NCBI GenBank assembly: GCA_028875955.1
Contig: JAGWTX010000159.1
Span: 1-6,140, forward strand
Length of the DNA stretch: 6,140 nt
Direction of reading: 5' to 3'
DNA from: Bacteroidota bacterium
Lineage (GTDB): Bacteria > Bacteroidota > Bacteroidia > Chitinophagales > Chitinophagaceae
Shown: in pieces, positions 5,685 through 6,140 of the stretch
How the letters are laid out: each line of letters begins with the position of its first letter
Position numbering within the stretch: position 1 is the first letter of the stretch
Notes under the pieces: generated by a model
Databases searched by the model: none
What the model was told of the DNA's origin: nothing
Seen by the model: the letters and a program-made list of their open reading frames with translations, nothing else
Program-made: the position numbers and the translations under genes

Positions 5685-6140
5685 TCAGGACAGGGCAATG
5701 GCTTTTTTTTGTGCACTGCTCAAAAAGCAATTTTCAATGATGGTCATTACCCGGATACCGGAAGCCGCTGAAACTGCAACGGGTTGCCGGTGACGGATGG
5801 ACTGGAAAATCGTTTCATAATAACCATAGTAATTTCCCTGTAAGGTGGGTACTTTTTGACGGATGATCTGACCGTCTTTTTCTGTATGCAGTAGCCCTTG
5901 TTCGGATTCAGGTTCTGTACCCCAGTCGGTGAGATTGGGTTTTTGGTTTTGCATCAGCAGGGTTTCCTGCACATCTCCCCGGCTTTTTAGGAAGGATCCA
6001 TTTCTTCCATGTATGACATAGGCAGGAAAGGGTTCCCGTACCTGGTATCCTGCCTTTAATCTTACCCGTAACATCGGATAATACAAAAGGATCTCAAAAT
6101 AGTCATCCACCCTGGAACCCGGTCTGGTCATGCGCAGGTC
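5685..6140 (-). CDS. Gfo/Idh/MocA-type oxidoreductase, C-terminal part (truncated by window edge)
   Basis: The last 151 residues of a protein whose frame stays open to the window edge, so the start lies outside; an internal ATG at 6131 is not the true start. The sequence fits the C-terminal alpha/beta domain of NAD(P)-dependent sugar or inositol dehydrogenases of the Gfo/Idh/MocA family. It has a beta-sheet core (DYFEILLYYPMLRVRLKAG, then AYVIHGRNGSFLKSR), the turn LTDWGTEPESEQGLLHTEKDG, the GNYYGYYETIFQSIRHRQPVAV segment, and the final helix GIRVMTIIENCFLSSAQKKAIAL. The nucleotide-binding Rossmann domain and the catalytic EKP-type lysine would be upstream and cannot be seen. Its stop is followed after one base by the AlkD start, so the two are probably co-transcribed. 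The substrate cannot be inferred. Confidence 0.85.
   Translation of the reverse strand, partial: DLRMTRPGSRVDDYFEILLYYPMLRVRLKAGYQVREPFPAYVIHGRNGSFLKSRGDVQETLLMQNQKPNLTDWGTEPESEQGLLHTEKDGQIIRQKVPTLQGNYYGYYETIFQSIRHRQPVAVSAASGIRVMTIIENCFLSSAQKKAIALS

Noticed and set aside
5684..5716. The upstream ATG at 5716 for the AlkD gene
   Set aside because: It overlaps the oxidoreductase gene by 32 bases. The ATG at 5683 gives the exact residue numbers of B. cereus AlkD and a one-base gap to the upstream stop.

Overview
The window looks like a chromosomal segment of a Bacteroidota bacterium, most likely of the Chitinophagaceae or a close relative. The grounds are the AT-rich spacers, the lack of Shine-Dalgarno sequences before clear starts, a TAnnTTTG-type promoter box, an IS1182-type element with GAGGCYGTCTCAA ends, and the style of the encoded proteins. 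The family placement is inference from protein character, not from a search.

Left part (1-862): a complete NarL/LuxR-type response regulator (18-659) is followed by a gene-free stretch with two copies of a 67-bp element. Read on the minus strand, the element looks like the 3' part of a tRNA: end of the D-stem, an anticodon arm turned into a perfect hairpin, a T-arm and, in the second copy only, an acceptor 3' strand. A minus-strand hairpin followed by T7 lies between the copies.

Middle (863-2637): an apparently intact IS1182-family insertion sequence. It has 22-bp terminal inverted repeats with one mismatch, terminator-like hairpins at both ends, and one 514-aa DDE transposase gene on the minus strand. 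To its right, about 400 bp hold no convincing gene, only a possible promoter and the remnant-like trace of a Cys-rich peptide.

Right-centre (3040-5009): a tight three-gene operon on the plus strand encodes a periplasmic mono-haem cytochrome c, an outer-membrane beta-barrel porin-like protein, and a small lipoprotein mono-haem cytochrome c. Two c-type cytochromes flanking one porin suggest a small envelope electron-transfer or anion-uptake/respiration module. I do not recognise it as a named system, and it is the most interesting functional unit here.

Right end (5012-6140): on the minus strand, the C-terminal part of a Gfo/Idh/MocA-type oxidoreductase runs in from beyond the window. One base after its stop comes an AlkD-type DNA glycosylase whose four known active-site residues fall at the same numbers as in Bacillus cereus AlkD. 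Its stop codon lies two bases from the stop of the convergent lipoprotein cytochrome gene.
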